Below are positions 1-5,085 of a DNA stretch of 5,163 nucleotides, piece by piece. The stretch is taken from the NCBI GenBank assembly GCA_027619675.1, contig JAQCHG010000188.1, positions 1 through 5,163 of the forward strand. Reading direction: 5' to 3'. The position numbers and the translations under genes are program-made. The notes beneath the pieces were generated by a model. It saw only the letters and a program-made list of their open reading frames with translations. It made no database searches and was not told the DNA's origin. Each line of letters begins with the position of its first letter. Position 1 is the first letter of the stretch. Source of the stretch: Cyanobacteriota bacterium (GTDB lineage Bacteria; Cyanobacteriota; Cyanobacteriia; Phormidesmidales; Phormidesmidaceae).

Positions 1-90
1 CCCCTTTTCTGTGTCGTAGGGCTGCACGATCAGGCAGCCGCGATCGCTCCAAAACTGGTGCAGTGTCGCAATCACCGATTGAAAGTTCAA
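1..90 (-). CDS. glyQ: Glycyl-tRNA synthetase alpha subunit, N-terminal 30 codons (cut by window edge)
   Basis: The minus strand from position 90 reads (M)[18 protein letters not shown], then [11 protein letters not shown], and runs off the window edge. This is the conserved opening of bacterial GlyQ, the catalytic alpha subunit of the alpha2beta2 glycyl-tRNA synthetase, which forms glycyl-adenylate and charges tRNA-Gly in the cytoplasm. The family normally starts at this MNFQ-type residue. Here the start codon is TTG (88-90), preceded five bases upstream by a purine-rich Shine-Dalgarno stretch GGAGAGG (96-102). An in-frame GTG at 118-120 would add ten residues that I do not recognise as GlyQ, and it would place the Shine-Dalgarno inside the gene, so I prefer TTG. 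The gene follows metK in the same direction, but the metK terminator and about 260 bp separate them, so it probably has its own promoter. The identity is firm despite the short piece; the rest of the gene lies outside. Confidence 0.93.
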   Translation of the reverse strand, partial: MNFQSVIATLHQFWSDRGCLIVQPYDTEKG

Positions 91-95
91 ACCGA

Positions 96-102
96 CCTCT
101 CC
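96..102 (-). promoter_or_regulatory. Shine-Dalgarno site that selects the glyQ TTG start
   Basis: The minus strand reads GGAGAGG here (within GAGGGAGAGG, 96-105), ending five bases before TTG at 88-90. This is a strong anti-16S match at normal spacing and is the main reason for choosing the TTG start over the upstream GTG at 118-120. Confidence 0.65.
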
Positions 103-127
103 CTCGTTCCCAAATGGCACTCGCCCC

Positions 128-133
128 ATTATT
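128..133 (-). promoter_or_regulatory. Candidate glyQ -10 box
   Basis: The minus strand reads AATAAT here (5 of 6 matches to TATAAT), in the context CGAAATAATGG. Transcription would start near 121, giving a leader of about 30 nt that contains the Shine-Dalgarno and ends at the TTG start. A start there would make the alternative GTG at 118-120 essentially leaderless, which also favours TTG. The -35 region is poor: TTCAAT at 16-bp spacing matches in only three positions. This is inference from sequence only. Confidence 0.4.
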
Positions 134-174
134 TCGCACCCCGGCTCAGATTGAACCGTTCTTGGCGAATCCCC

Positions 175-215
175 GCCGCCCTGCGGGAGCGCTGGGGCGC
201 TCTGCCACAGGCGGC
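175..215. repeat. Nested GC-rich inverted repeat between metK and glyQ
   Basis: The outer arms GCCGCC (175-180) and GGCGGC (210-215) enclose a perfect inner hairpin GAGCGC-TGGG-GCGCTC (187-202). It lies between the metK terminator and the candidate glyQ promoter. There is no T tract on either side, so I do not call it a terminator. It could be a backup Rho-independent element, a protein site or a plain intergenic hairpin. The remaining intergenic bases 134-281 show no gene on either strand. Confidence 0.5.
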
Positions 216-281
216 AGGGATCAGCATCGCCCATCAAGGCGCATCATCCACAACAGGAAAAAGTCTAGCTGCACCAAAATG

Positions 282-317
282 ACCGCCCCCGATTTAGCAA
301 TCTAAATTAGGGGCGGT
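282..317 (-). terminator. Intrinsic terminator of metK
   Basis: The arms ACCGCCCC (282-289) and GGGGCGGT (310-317) are perfect complements. Inside them a second stem ATTTAG/CTAAAT (292-297 and 302-307) closes on a CAAT loop. On the minus strand the hairpin is followed by CATTTTGG, a short T-rich run. It begins about 36 bases after the metK stop codon. A small perfect hairpin, CGTTGC-ACA-GCAACG (321-335), lies between the stop codon and this terminator. The strand follows from the T run and from the gene order. Confidence 0.8.
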
Positions 318-352
318 ACCCGTTGCACAGCAACGACTCTGGCAGTCACCCC

Positions 353-1621
353 CTAGGCTCCCGCCCCCGCCAGCATGTGGGCTTGGGCCGCTGCCTTCAA
401 ATCCGCCACCTTATCGGTTTTTTCCCACGGCAGGTCAAGATCATTGCGGCCAAAGTGACCGTAGGCAGCCACCTCTTGATAGAAGCGGCCCTGGCGTGCC
501 CCCGGCAACCGCTGCAAGTCAAAGGTGTGGATAATGCCCGCTGGCCGCAGTTCAAAATGGTTGCGCACCAAGTCCAACAGCGCCTCGTCGGGGATCGTTC
601 CGGTGCCAAAGGTATCCACAAAAATGCTGACAGGGCGAGCGACCCCAATGGCATAGCTCAACTGCACCTCGCACTTTTCTGCCAACCCAGCAGCAACGAT
701 GTTTTTGGCGGCATACCGGCACACATAGGCAGCGCTACGGTCCACCTTCGTGGGGTCTTTGCCAGAAAACGCGCCCCCCCCATGGCGGGAGTAGCCACCG
801 TAGGTATCCACAATGATTTTCCGTCCCGTCAGGCCAGAATCCCCCTGGGGGCCACCGATGACGAACTTGCCCGTGGGGTTGACCAAAAAGCGGGTGCTGT
901 CATCCGGCTTAACGGACAAATCCGAGAACACAGGCAACACCACCTGATCCCACAGATCCGCTTTGATGCGGGCCTGGACAGCAGCATTGTCCGACAGGCC
1001 GTCAATGGTTTCCGTATGCTGGGTGGACACCAAAATGGTGTCAATACCCACCGGACGGCCATCCTCATAGGCCACCGTCACTTGGGTCTTGCCGTCGGGC
1101 CGTAGATAGGGCAGTTGACCAGACTTGCGGGCCACGGACAGTTGCCGAGAAATCCGGTGGGCCAAGCTAATGGGCAGGGGCATCAACTCGGGGGTTTCGT
1201 TGCAGGCAAACCCAAACATGAGGCCCTGGTCCCCTGCGCCAATGGTGTCCCACTGTTCTTCGCTGGCGTCTTCTCGGCTTTCAAAGGCTTTATCGACCCC
1301 CTGGGCAATATCTTGAGATTGCTCATCTAATGCCACCAACACAGAGCAGCTATCGGCGGAGAAGCCATTGTTGGTGGGGTCGGTGTAGCCAATTTCAGCG
1401 ATTTTTTGGCGGGCCAGGGAAACGTAGTTGACTTGGGCGTTGGAGGAAATTTCGCCCGTGATCAGCACTAAGCCCGTATTGACCACCACCTCAGCCGCCA
1501 CCCGGCTGCTGGGATCTTGGGAGAGGAGGGCATCCAAAATTGTGTCAGAAATCTGATCACAGATTTTGTCGGGATGCCCTTCCGTAACTGATTCAGAGGT
1601 AAAGAGGTAACGACGAGACAC
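353..1621 (-). CDS. metK: S-adenosylmethionine synthetase (methionine adenosyltransferase)
   Basis: This 422-residue cytoplasmic enzyme makes S-adenosylmethionine, the general methyl donor, from methionine and ATP, releasing phosphate and pyrophosphate. It is full length for the family and shows its three domains: N-terminal about 3-102, central about 115-235, C-terminal about 236-395. Visible signatures are EGHPDK (14-19, substrate/metal site), GAGDQG (128-133, adenine-side hexapeptide), [12 protein letters not shown] (257-268), the glycine-rich GGGAFSGKD (281-289) and YGHFGR near 387-392. All expected signatures are present and nothing is truncated. The tail after about 400 (ending AHMLAGAGA) is an Ala-rich extension. 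Translation starts at GTG (1619-1621), with AGGAGA (1632-1637) ten bases upstream; the residues [18 protein letters not shown] then match the normal N terminus. The upstream gene is the HAD hydrolase, 293 bp away. I see no SAM-type riboswitch in the leader. The long plus-strand frame over this gene is antisense shadow. Confidence 0.98.
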   Translation of the reverse strand: MSRRYLFTSESVTEGHPDKICDQISDTILDALLSQDPSSRVAAEVVVNTGLVLITGEISSNAQVNYVSLARQKIAEIGYTDPTNNGFSADSCSVLVALDEQSQDIAQGVDKAFESREDASEEQWDTIGAGDQGLMFGFACNETPELMPLPISLAHRISRQLSVARKSGQLPYLRPDGKTQVTVAYEDGRPVGIDTILVSTQHTETIDGLSDNAAVQARIKADLWDQVVLPVFSDLSVKPDDSTRFLVNPTGKFVIGGPQGDSGLTGRKIIVDTYGGYSRHGGGAFSGKDPTKVDRSAAYVCRYAAKNIVAAGLAEKCEVQLSYAIGVARPVSIFVDTFGTGTIPDEALLDLVRNHFELRPAGIIHTFDLQRLPGARQGRFYQEVAAYGHFGRNDLDLPWEKTDKVADLKAAAQAHMLAGAGA

Positions 1622-1631
1622 GGGCAGATTC

Positions 1632-1637
1632 TCTCCT
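1632..1637 (-). promoter_or_regulatory. metK Shine-Dalgarno site
   Basis: The minus strand reads AGGAGA, ten bases before the GTG start codon at 1619-1621. It supports initiation at this non-ATG codon, which the conserved MetK N terminus also demands. Confidence 0.7.
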
Positions 1638-1715
1638 AAACCGAACGTCTACGGCGACCGTCTGACGACGGGCTAACCACCAGACTACCTCAGGCGTTAC
1701 GTCAAACCCTAAAAT

Positions 1716-1725
1716 CGCGATCGCG
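1716..1725. repeat. Extended HIP1 palindrome CGCGATCGCG upstream of metK
   Basis: This is a perfect 10-bp palindrome containing the HIP1 octamer (1717-1724). It lies about 95 bp before the metK start and four bases from a second, AT-centred palindrome (1729-1744). HIP1 itself is a genome-wide cyanobacterial repeat, so regulatory function is not implied by its presence alone. Confidence 0.8.
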
Positions 1726-1728
1726 CCG

Positions 1729-1744
1729 CCCTCAAATTTGAGGG
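1729..1744. repeat. Perfect 16-bp palindrome upstream of metK
   Basis: CCCTCAAATTTGAGGG reads identically on both strands, with no spacer. It lies about 108-123 bp upstream of the metK start codon, in the gap after the HAD gene. Its size and symmetry fit a dimeric regulator's operator. It has no T tract and no loop, so it is unlikely to be a terminator. A TTGACG (-35-like, minus strand, 1700-1705) lies nearby, but I found no acceptable -10 at 16-19 bp from it, so the metK promoter stays unplaced. Confidence 0.55.
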
Positions 1745-1816
1745 TCACAGGATTTCCCGACGACTCCGCCAGTCCCCCACATTGGCGATCGCTGCGCCCA
1801 AATCCCAGCTTTCCGG

Positions 1817-1848
1817 CCCCTTCCCAGCGTGGGGATGCAGGGAAGGGG
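1817..1848 (-). terminator. Possible weak terminator or 3' hairpin of the HAD gene
   Basis: The arms CCCCTTCCC (1817-1825) and GGGAAGGGG (1840-1848) form a perfect 9-bp stem around a 14-nt loop, about 67 bases after the HAD stop codon. No T run follows on the minus strand (CCGGAAAGC), so intrinsic termination would be weak. A second perfect hairpin, GGTCAT/ATGACC (1875-1894), lies between it and the stop codon. Together they occupy the first half of the HAD-metK gap. Confidence 0.4.
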
Positions 1849-1914
1849 ATGACGGTTCAGGGCAACTCGCTCAGGGTCATTGCTCAGGATGACCGTTGTG
1901 GATGGGGGCATGCC

Positions 1915-2646
1915 TCAAGACTGCACCCCAATGTCAGCAATGGAATTCACCACCCCATCGGCGCTGGCATCTGGGGGACTGCCGCCCCACGTCACACTGA
2001 TCCACCCGGCTGCCCCTCCCTGGCGGGCCATGACACCATCCAGGGCAGAATCCCCCACTACCCATACCTGATCCGCAGGCACCCCCAAGCGATCGCAGGC
2101 TTGCTGCAACAGCAGGGGATGGGGTTTAGCCACCTCGCGATCGCTGCCGCGACTCCAGGTAATCCAACGGTGCAACCCATAGTGATGGAGAAAGTCCTGC
2201 ACATGATCGGTGGTATCCCCCGAGAGCACCGCCATGGGGATACCCGCCTGGTGACAGGCAGCCAATAATGCTGCTATGCCTGGAAACGGCGGCGTCACCG
2301 AGGCTTTATGGGGAGCCTTCTGATCCGCTGCCCTAAAGGCTTGGTGGGCCAAGTCTAGGGCAGCCACCCACCCCACCCCCTGGGCAGCGACGTAGGCGGC
2401 GGCAGCCACCGCATTGTCTTCCCGAGTGCCCACCGCCATCAGTCCAGTGGGATCTAAACCCGCCGCTGCGCCCCAAGCCTTGAGTAGGTCCGATCGCACC
2501 CCCGGCACCTGCTGCTCCAGGCAACCGGCACGACGATGGGCCAAGTCCAGCAGAAAGGGTAGGGAGTCCGCCAAGGTGCCATCCTTATCCCAGACAATGC
2601 CCCCAACGGGGTGGCTGGGGCGATCGCCCCATTGCACACAGGCCAT
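1915..2646 (-). CDS. HAD-superfamily hydrolase, phosphoglycolate phosphatase-like, substrate unknown
   Basis: The 243-residue protein has all four HAD motifs. Motif I is VWDKDGTLADS with nucleophile Asp20 and acid/base Asp22; motif II is LSGDTTD with Ser142; motif III is Lys174 in AKPHP; motif IV is GDSALD with Asp199 and Asp203 for magnesium. The roughly 90 residues between motif I and motif II (about 28-120) fit a helical C1 cap, which places it with the phosphoglycolate phosphatase / beta-phosphoglucomutase-like group. It is therefore probably a magnesium-dependent phosphatase acting on a small cytoplasmic metabolite, but the substrate cannot be read from sequence. There is no signal peptide or membrane segment. 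The ATG start (2644-2646) has GAGGGG (2652-2657) five bases upstream. It begins about 40 bp after the rpsA terminator and has no convincing promoter of its own, so it may depend on read-through from rpsA. It carries three HIP1 sites, unlike its neighbours. Confidence 0.88.
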   Translation of the reverse strand: MACVQWGDRPSHPVGGIVWDKDGTLADSLPFLLDLAHRRAGCLEQQVPGVRSDLLKAWGAAAGLDPTGLMAVGTREDNAVAAAAYVAAQGVGWVAALDLAHQAFRAADQKAPHKASVTPPFPGIAALLAACHQAGIPMAVLSGDTTDHVQDFLHHYGLHRWITWSRGSDREVAKPHPLLLQQACDRLGVPADQVWVVGDSALDGVMARQGGAAGWISVTWGGSPPDASADGVVNSIADIGVQS

Positions 2647-2686
2647 GGTTACCCCTCACTATCCAACGTCTCCGTGCCCACAAAAA

Positions 2687-2716
2687 AGAGGATGGCCGAT
2701 TAAACGGCCATCCTCT
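2687..2716 (-). terminator. Strong intrinsic terminator of rpsA
   Basis: On the minus strand a perfect 12-bp stem AGAGGATGGCCG/CGGCCATCCTCT closes on a 6-nt loop and is followed directly by a T run (2682-2687, the first T closing the stem). It lies about 41 bases after the rpsA stop codon. This is the clearest terminator in the window. Confidence 0.93.
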
Positions 2717-2757
2717 CACCATGATTCAAGCCTTCGCAAGGCTGAAATCAGGAATGC

Positions 2758-3729
2758 CTAGGCTTCCATATCGTCGCTATCATCCACATACTCAACATCT
2801 TCGGTAACCTGTTGAGCCGCCGCCTGCTGCTGACGCAGTTGCTCGCGATACTTCTCGGCCATTTCCTCAGCCTTATCGAACACCAAGTCAGGGTTCTTCA
2901 CCATGTCACCGGGTTCGGGTTCCAGTTGCTTGGTGGACAGGGAAATGCGGCCCCGCTCAGCATCCAGGTCAATGATCATCACCTTGATTTCGTCATTGAC
3001 GTTAAAGACACTGTGGGGAGTATCGATGTGGTCGTGGGAGATCTCGGAAATGTGCAGCAGACCGCTAACCCCACCGATATCGATAAAGGCACCGTAGGGC
3101 TTGAGACCACGCACGGTCCCCAACACCACTTCGCCCACCTGCAAGCCATTCATCTTCCGTTCCACCAAGGCCCGACGATGGCTGAGGACTAGGCGGTTAC
3201 GCTCTTCATCCACCTCTAGGAATTTCAGGGGCAGATCTTCACCTACTAAATCTTCCTTGGGCTTGCGGGTACTGATGTGGGAGCCGGGAATAAACCCGCG
3301 CAGCCCCTCAATGCGCACCAAAGCACCGCCTCGGTTGGTAGCAAACACGCCAGAACGGACGGTTGCGTCTTCCTGCTGGAGCTGACGCACCCGCTCCCAA
3401 GCTCGCATGTACTCAATCCGGCGAATGGAAAGGGTAAGCTGCCCATCTTCGTTTTCATCGGTGAGGATGAAAAATTCCCGCGTTTCGTTGGCTTGTAGCA
3501 CCTCATCGGGGCTTTCCACGCGGTTGATAGACATCTCCTGAATGGGGATGTAGGCCGCCGTTTTTGCACCAATATCAATCAGTGCCCCCCGGGGTTCCAG
3601 GCTGAAGACGGTCCCTGCCACCGTATCCCCAGGACTGAAGTGATAATCGTACTTATCTAATAGGGCCGCAAAGTCTTCATGGCTGAAGCCAATGTCCGTT
3701 TCCCTTTCCTTTTCTAACTGGTTGACCAT
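2758..3729 (-). CDS. rpsA: 30S ribosomal protein S1, three-domain cyanobacterial type
   Basis: The 323-residue protein has three S1 (OB-fold) RNA-binding repeats: about 32-103 (GDTVAGTVFSLEPRGALIDIGAKTAAYIP), 120-187 (a divergent copy, VRSGVFATNRGGALVRIEGLRGFIPGS) and 197-268 (the most canonical, VVLGTVRGLKPYGAFIDIGG then GLLHISEIS). Proteobacterial S1 has six repeats and about 557 residues; the short form with three is normal in cyanobacteria. The tail is a charged helix (about 283-305) ending in an acidic stretch, EDVEYVDDSDDMEA. S1 binds mRNA leaders at the small subunit and helps initiation; in cyanobacteria this matters because many genes lack a good Shine-Dalgarno. The gene itself has only a weak one (AGTAGG) before its ATG at 3727-3729, which fits S1-assisted translation or autocontrol. 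It has a long leader with a promoter candidate and a terminator-like hairpin, and it ends at a strong terminator, so it is largely its own transcription unit. Confidence 0.97.
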   Translation of the reverse strand: MVNQLEKERETDIGFSHEDFAALLDKYDYHFSPGDTVAGTVFSLEPRGALIDIGAKTAAYIPIQEMSINRVESPDEVLQANETREFFILTDENEDGQLTLSIRRIEYMRAWERVRQLQQEDATVRSGVFATNRGGALVRIEGLRGFIPGSHISTRKPKEDLVGEDLPLKFLEVDEERNRLVLSHRRALVERKMNGLQVGEVVLGTVRGLKPYGAFIDIGGVSGLLHISEISHDHIDTPHSVFNVNDEIKVMIIDLDAERGRISLSTKQLEPEPGDMVKNPDLVFDKAEEMAEKYREQLRQQQAAAQQVTEDVEYVDDSDDMEA

Positions 3730-3823
3730 GCTAGTGTTTACCTACTGTTGTCTCCGTAATGGTGGACTGGTGTTGGAGTCGATGATGTAAGCCAGACTGT
3801 GAGACCAGCAAAGACGGAACATC

Positions 3824-3854
3824 AAAAAACGCTCAGGCGCAACGGCGCGTTGAG
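3824..3854 (-). terminator. Terminator-like hairpin with T6 tract inside the rpsA leader (possible attenuator)
   Basis: On the minus strand CTCA-AC-GCGC-CGTT-GCGC-C-TGAG folds into a stem of four plus four pairs with a small internal loop (3832-3854), followed by CG and TTTTTT (3824-3829). It lies about 40 nt after the likely rpsA transcription start and about 100 nt before the rpsA ATG. An alternative pairing, CGCTCA (3868-3873) with TGAGCG (3830-3835), would use up the 3' arm of the hairpin. The outer stem is weak and interrupted, so this could be a partial attenuator, an RNA-processing site or chance. Confidence 0.45.
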
Positions 3855-3899
3855 TACGCAGCTCGAATGAGCGGAAGCCAGTTTCCCGCAAGATCTAAG

Positions 3900-3927
3900 A
3901 TTATACCCGAAGCGGTCGGTATTACCA
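3900..3927 (-). promoter_or_regulatory. Candidate rpsA promoter
   Basis: The minus strand has a perfect TATAAT (3900-3905). The best -35, TGGTAA (3922-3927) at 16-bp spacing, matches TTGACA in only three positions. Transcription would start near 3893, giving a leader of about 165 nt. A perfect -10 with a poor -35 is common for cyanobacterial promoters that need an activator. The position upstream of a highly expressed ribosomal gene supports the call. Confidence 0.55.
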
Positions 3928-3928
3928 G

Positions 3929-4002
3929 GGGCAGGGCACCCTGATTCCTGCCCGTAGACCAGGGCTAGGAACTGTGAACAATCCCAACCAGACGCTTGGT
4001 TG
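3929..4002. other. rpsA-nrdR gap with small hairpins, no gene seen
   Basis: The nrdR-rpsA gap (3730-4090, about 360 bp) contains, from left to right, the rpsA leader, its promoter, this stretch and the nrdR 3' hairpin. This stretch holds GGGCAGG/CCTGCCC (3929-3953), directly upstream of the promoter candidate, and CAACCA/TGGTTG (3985-4002). I see no tRNA-like cloverleaf or T-loop sequence and no coding frame with a ribosome site. The hairpin next to the -35 region could be an activator site, but nothing here proves that. Confidence 0.4.
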
Positions 4003-4038
4003 CAAGGCGATTACAGCCCCTAGCTGATGAGTTGAAAC

Positions 4039-4089
4039 GGGCGGGGCCATGCTATCCAGCAAGGATGGCATGGTTGATTGTCCCCGCCC
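4039..4089 (-). terminator. Large nested hairpin at the end of nrdR, likely terminator
   Basis: The outer arms GGGCGGGG (4039-4046) and CCCCGCCC (4082-4089) are perfect complements. Stacked on the left arm is an inner 11-bp stem, CCATGCTATCC/GGATGGCATGG (4047-4073), with one non-Watson-Crick position and an AGCAA loop. The right arm touches the nrdR stop codon (4091-4093). Downstream on the minus strand is CGTTTCAACTC, only a short T run. Termination is likely from stem strength, but the T tract is weak. Confidence 0.65.
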
Positions 4090-4090
4090 C

Positions 4091-4627
4091 CTAATTATGG
4101 TTGCTTCCGGAAGATAGCAAGGCGCTCAGACGGGCAGAAGCCACCTCTTGATTCGTGCTAGCGGCGGCAGTTGGGGGCACTGAGTGCATGTGGTTGAGGG
4201 CATCGGCAAAGTCTTGGATGCCCTGGAATTTGCGATAAACCGAGGCAAAGCGCACGTAGGCTACTTCGTTTAACCGCTGTAGGTGCTGGAGTACCAGTTC
4301 CCCAATTTCTTGGCTATCAATTTCCCGCCGCGATCGCTGCTGCAATTCCGCTTCAATATCATCCACCAGGGCTTCCAGTTCGATGGCGTTCACCCCGGTC
4401 TTTTCGCAGGCCCGGACCATCCCCCGCAGGATTTTAGTGCGATCAAAGGATTCGCGATCGCCACTGCTTTTCACCACCGTGATGGGCACATACTCAATGC
4501 GCTCGTAGGTGGTAAACCGTCGATTACATTCCAAACATTCTCGTCGTCGCCGAATGCTGCGCCCCGACTCCGCCGATCGAGACTCTAAAACGCGATTATT
4601 AGGATGCTGGCAGAAGGGACACTGCAT
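4091..4627 (-). CDS. nrdR: Transcriptional repressor NrdR of ribonucleotide reductase genes
   Basis: The 178-residue protein opens with the NrdR zinc ribbon: Cys3 and Cys6 (MQCPFC), then Cys31 and Cys34 (RECLEC), with the Arg-rich RSIRRRR stretch and NRRFTTYE between and after. An ATP-cone follows, about 49-139, starting [19 protein letters not shown] and ending with the conserved [13 protein letters not shown] (122-134). NrdR senses ATP/dATP through the cone and represses ribonucleotide reductase operons by binding paired NrdR boxes. All zinc ligands are present. The tail from about 140 on is Ser/Ala-rich and not conserved, which makes it slightly longer than the usual 150-170 residues. The ATG (4625-4627) has an excellent Shine-Dalgarno, GGGGAGGT (4636-4643), eight bases upstream. 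Its neighbours are psbT upstream and rpsA downstream, each across a terminator, so it seems to be a single-gene unit. I see no nrd gene or clear NrdR box in the window. Confidence 0.97.
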   Translation of the reverse strand: MQCPFCQHPNNRVLESRSAESGRSIRRRRECLECNRRFTTYERIEYVPITVVKSSGDRESFDRTKILRGMVRACEKTGVNAIELEALVDDIEAELQQRSRREIDSQEIGELVLQHLQRLNEVAYVRFASVYRKFQGIQDFADALNHMHSVPPTAAASTNQEVASARLSALLSSGSNHN

Positions 4628-4683
4628 GCAGCTTAACCTCCCCTCGGAGAATGGGATGGAACAACATCAATGGGGCTAGACCG

Positions 4684-4695
4684 CGCTGATCAGCG
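4684..4695. repeat. Perfect 12-bp palindrome in the nrdR leader
   Basis: CGCTGATCAGCG is a perfect palindrome about 57-68 bp before the nrdR ATG and downstream of the promoter candidate. It could be an operator for a dimeric regulator. It does not resemble the AT-centred NrdR box, so autoregulation is not indicated. Chance is possible at this size. Confidence 0.4.
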
Positions 4696-4754
4696 TTGCT
4701 AGAACAGCTCCGCCCACCTACCGGGTAACTCATAACCCTCATCTACAGGCACAT

Positions 4755-4783
4755 ATTATCTAAAGGGATCAATAAAGGGGCAA
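4755..4783 (-). promoter_or_regulatory. Candidate nrdR promoter, overlapping the psbT terminator
   Basis: The minus strand has TTGCCC (4778-4783, 4 of 6 matches to the -35 consensus), exactly 17 bp, then GATAAT (4755-4760, 5 of 6 matches to the -10). Transcription would start near 4748, giving a leader of about 120 nt. The -35 box lies inside the outer arm of the psbT terminator hairpin. Confidence 0.55.
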
Positions 4784-4812
4784 TTCATCGCAAAAACGAT
4801 GAATTTGCCCCT
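4776..4812 (-). terminator. Intrinsic terminator of psbT (psbB-psbT transcript)
   Basis: The arms at 4776-4790 and 4797-4812 (AGGGGCAATTCATCG against CGATGAATTTGCCCCT) pair along 15 bp with a single one-base bulge and a 6-nt loop. On the minus strand the stem is followed by TTATTGATCCCTTT, a moderately T-rich run. It lies about 97 bases after the psbT stop codon. The gap between holds a small hairpin, GGCCC-CTCA-GGGCC (4818-4831), and no gene. Confidence 0.82.
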
Positions 4813-4909
4813 CTATCGGCCCCTCAGGGCCTCAAAAATCGCGCTATTTCCCCAGATCAGTACCGGGATTTTCCTTCGCCCCAGGTCTAATCCAAGGGTA
4901 TCGGTAACC

Positions 4910-5008
4910 CTAGTCCTTAGAAATACGAGGGGGTTCACGGAAGGCGATCGCAAAGAAGAGCGTACCGATGATGCACGCAAAAATAAAGATGTAAGCCACG
5001 CTTTCCAT
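4910..5008 (-). CDS. psbT: Photosystem II reaction centre protein T
   Basis: This 32-codon gene reads MESVAYIFIFACIIGTLFF, then AIAFREPPRISKD, and stop. It is a single transmembrane helix (about 3-23) followed by the conserved cytoplasmic tail FREPPRI-K. This is PsbT, a small thylakoid-membrane subunit at the photosystem II dimer interface, next to D1 and CP47, which helps stabilise the acceptor side around QA and assists recovery from photodamage. Length and tail match the family (31-32 residues) and nothing is missing. AGGAG (5021-5025) precedes the ATG by 12 bases, slightly long. The gene lies 137 bp after what looks like the psbB stop codon, the usual cyanobacterial psbB-psbT arrangement, and is followed by a terminator, so it probably ends the psbB transcript. 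A HIP1 site (4944-4951) lies inside the coding region. The plus-strand frame over it is an antisense shadow. Confidence 0.96.
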   Translation of the reverse strand: MESVAYIFIFACIIGTLFFAIAFREPPRISKD

Positions 5009-5085
5009 AGTGTTCGATAGCTCCTACTCAGCCAACATATGTTCAGTCTACGGGATTTGAAATGAAAACGCCCAGCGAGGACCCA

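Noticed and set aside
91..120. Upstream GTG start for glyQ at 118-120
   Set aside because: It adds ten residues that do not look like GlyQ, swallows the Shine-Dalgarno, and lies at the likely transcription start.
323..1105. A 260-codon open frame on the plus strand
   Set aside because: It lies wholly antisense to metK, whose protein is unmistakable. It matches nothing I recognise and has no ribosome site; it is a product of metK codon bias.
1622..1914. SAM-responsive riboswitch before metK
   Set aside because: I looked for a structured leader with a terminator close to the gene. The region has palindromes and HAD 3' hairpins, but no multi-helix aptamer pattern or T-tract terminator before metK. 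A covariance-model search would settle it.
1738..2268. A 176-codon open frame on the plus strand
   Set aside because: It overlaps the HAD hydrolase in antisense. The HAD frame has all catalytic motifs, while this one shows none.
3906..4038. tRNA or small RNA gene between rpsA and nrdR
   Set aside because: Only isolated 6-7 bp hairpins are present. There is no T-loop consensus, no anticodon arm in register and no acceptor stem.
4628..4775. NrdR box upstream of nrdR
   Set aside because: The AT-rich stretch around 4751-4760 is loosely similar but lacks the dyad of the NrdR box, and no paired box is seen.
4283..5020. Plus-strand frames at 4283-4588 and 4799-5020
   Set aside because: They are antisense to nrdR and psbT respectively. 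Both minus-strand genes are certain.
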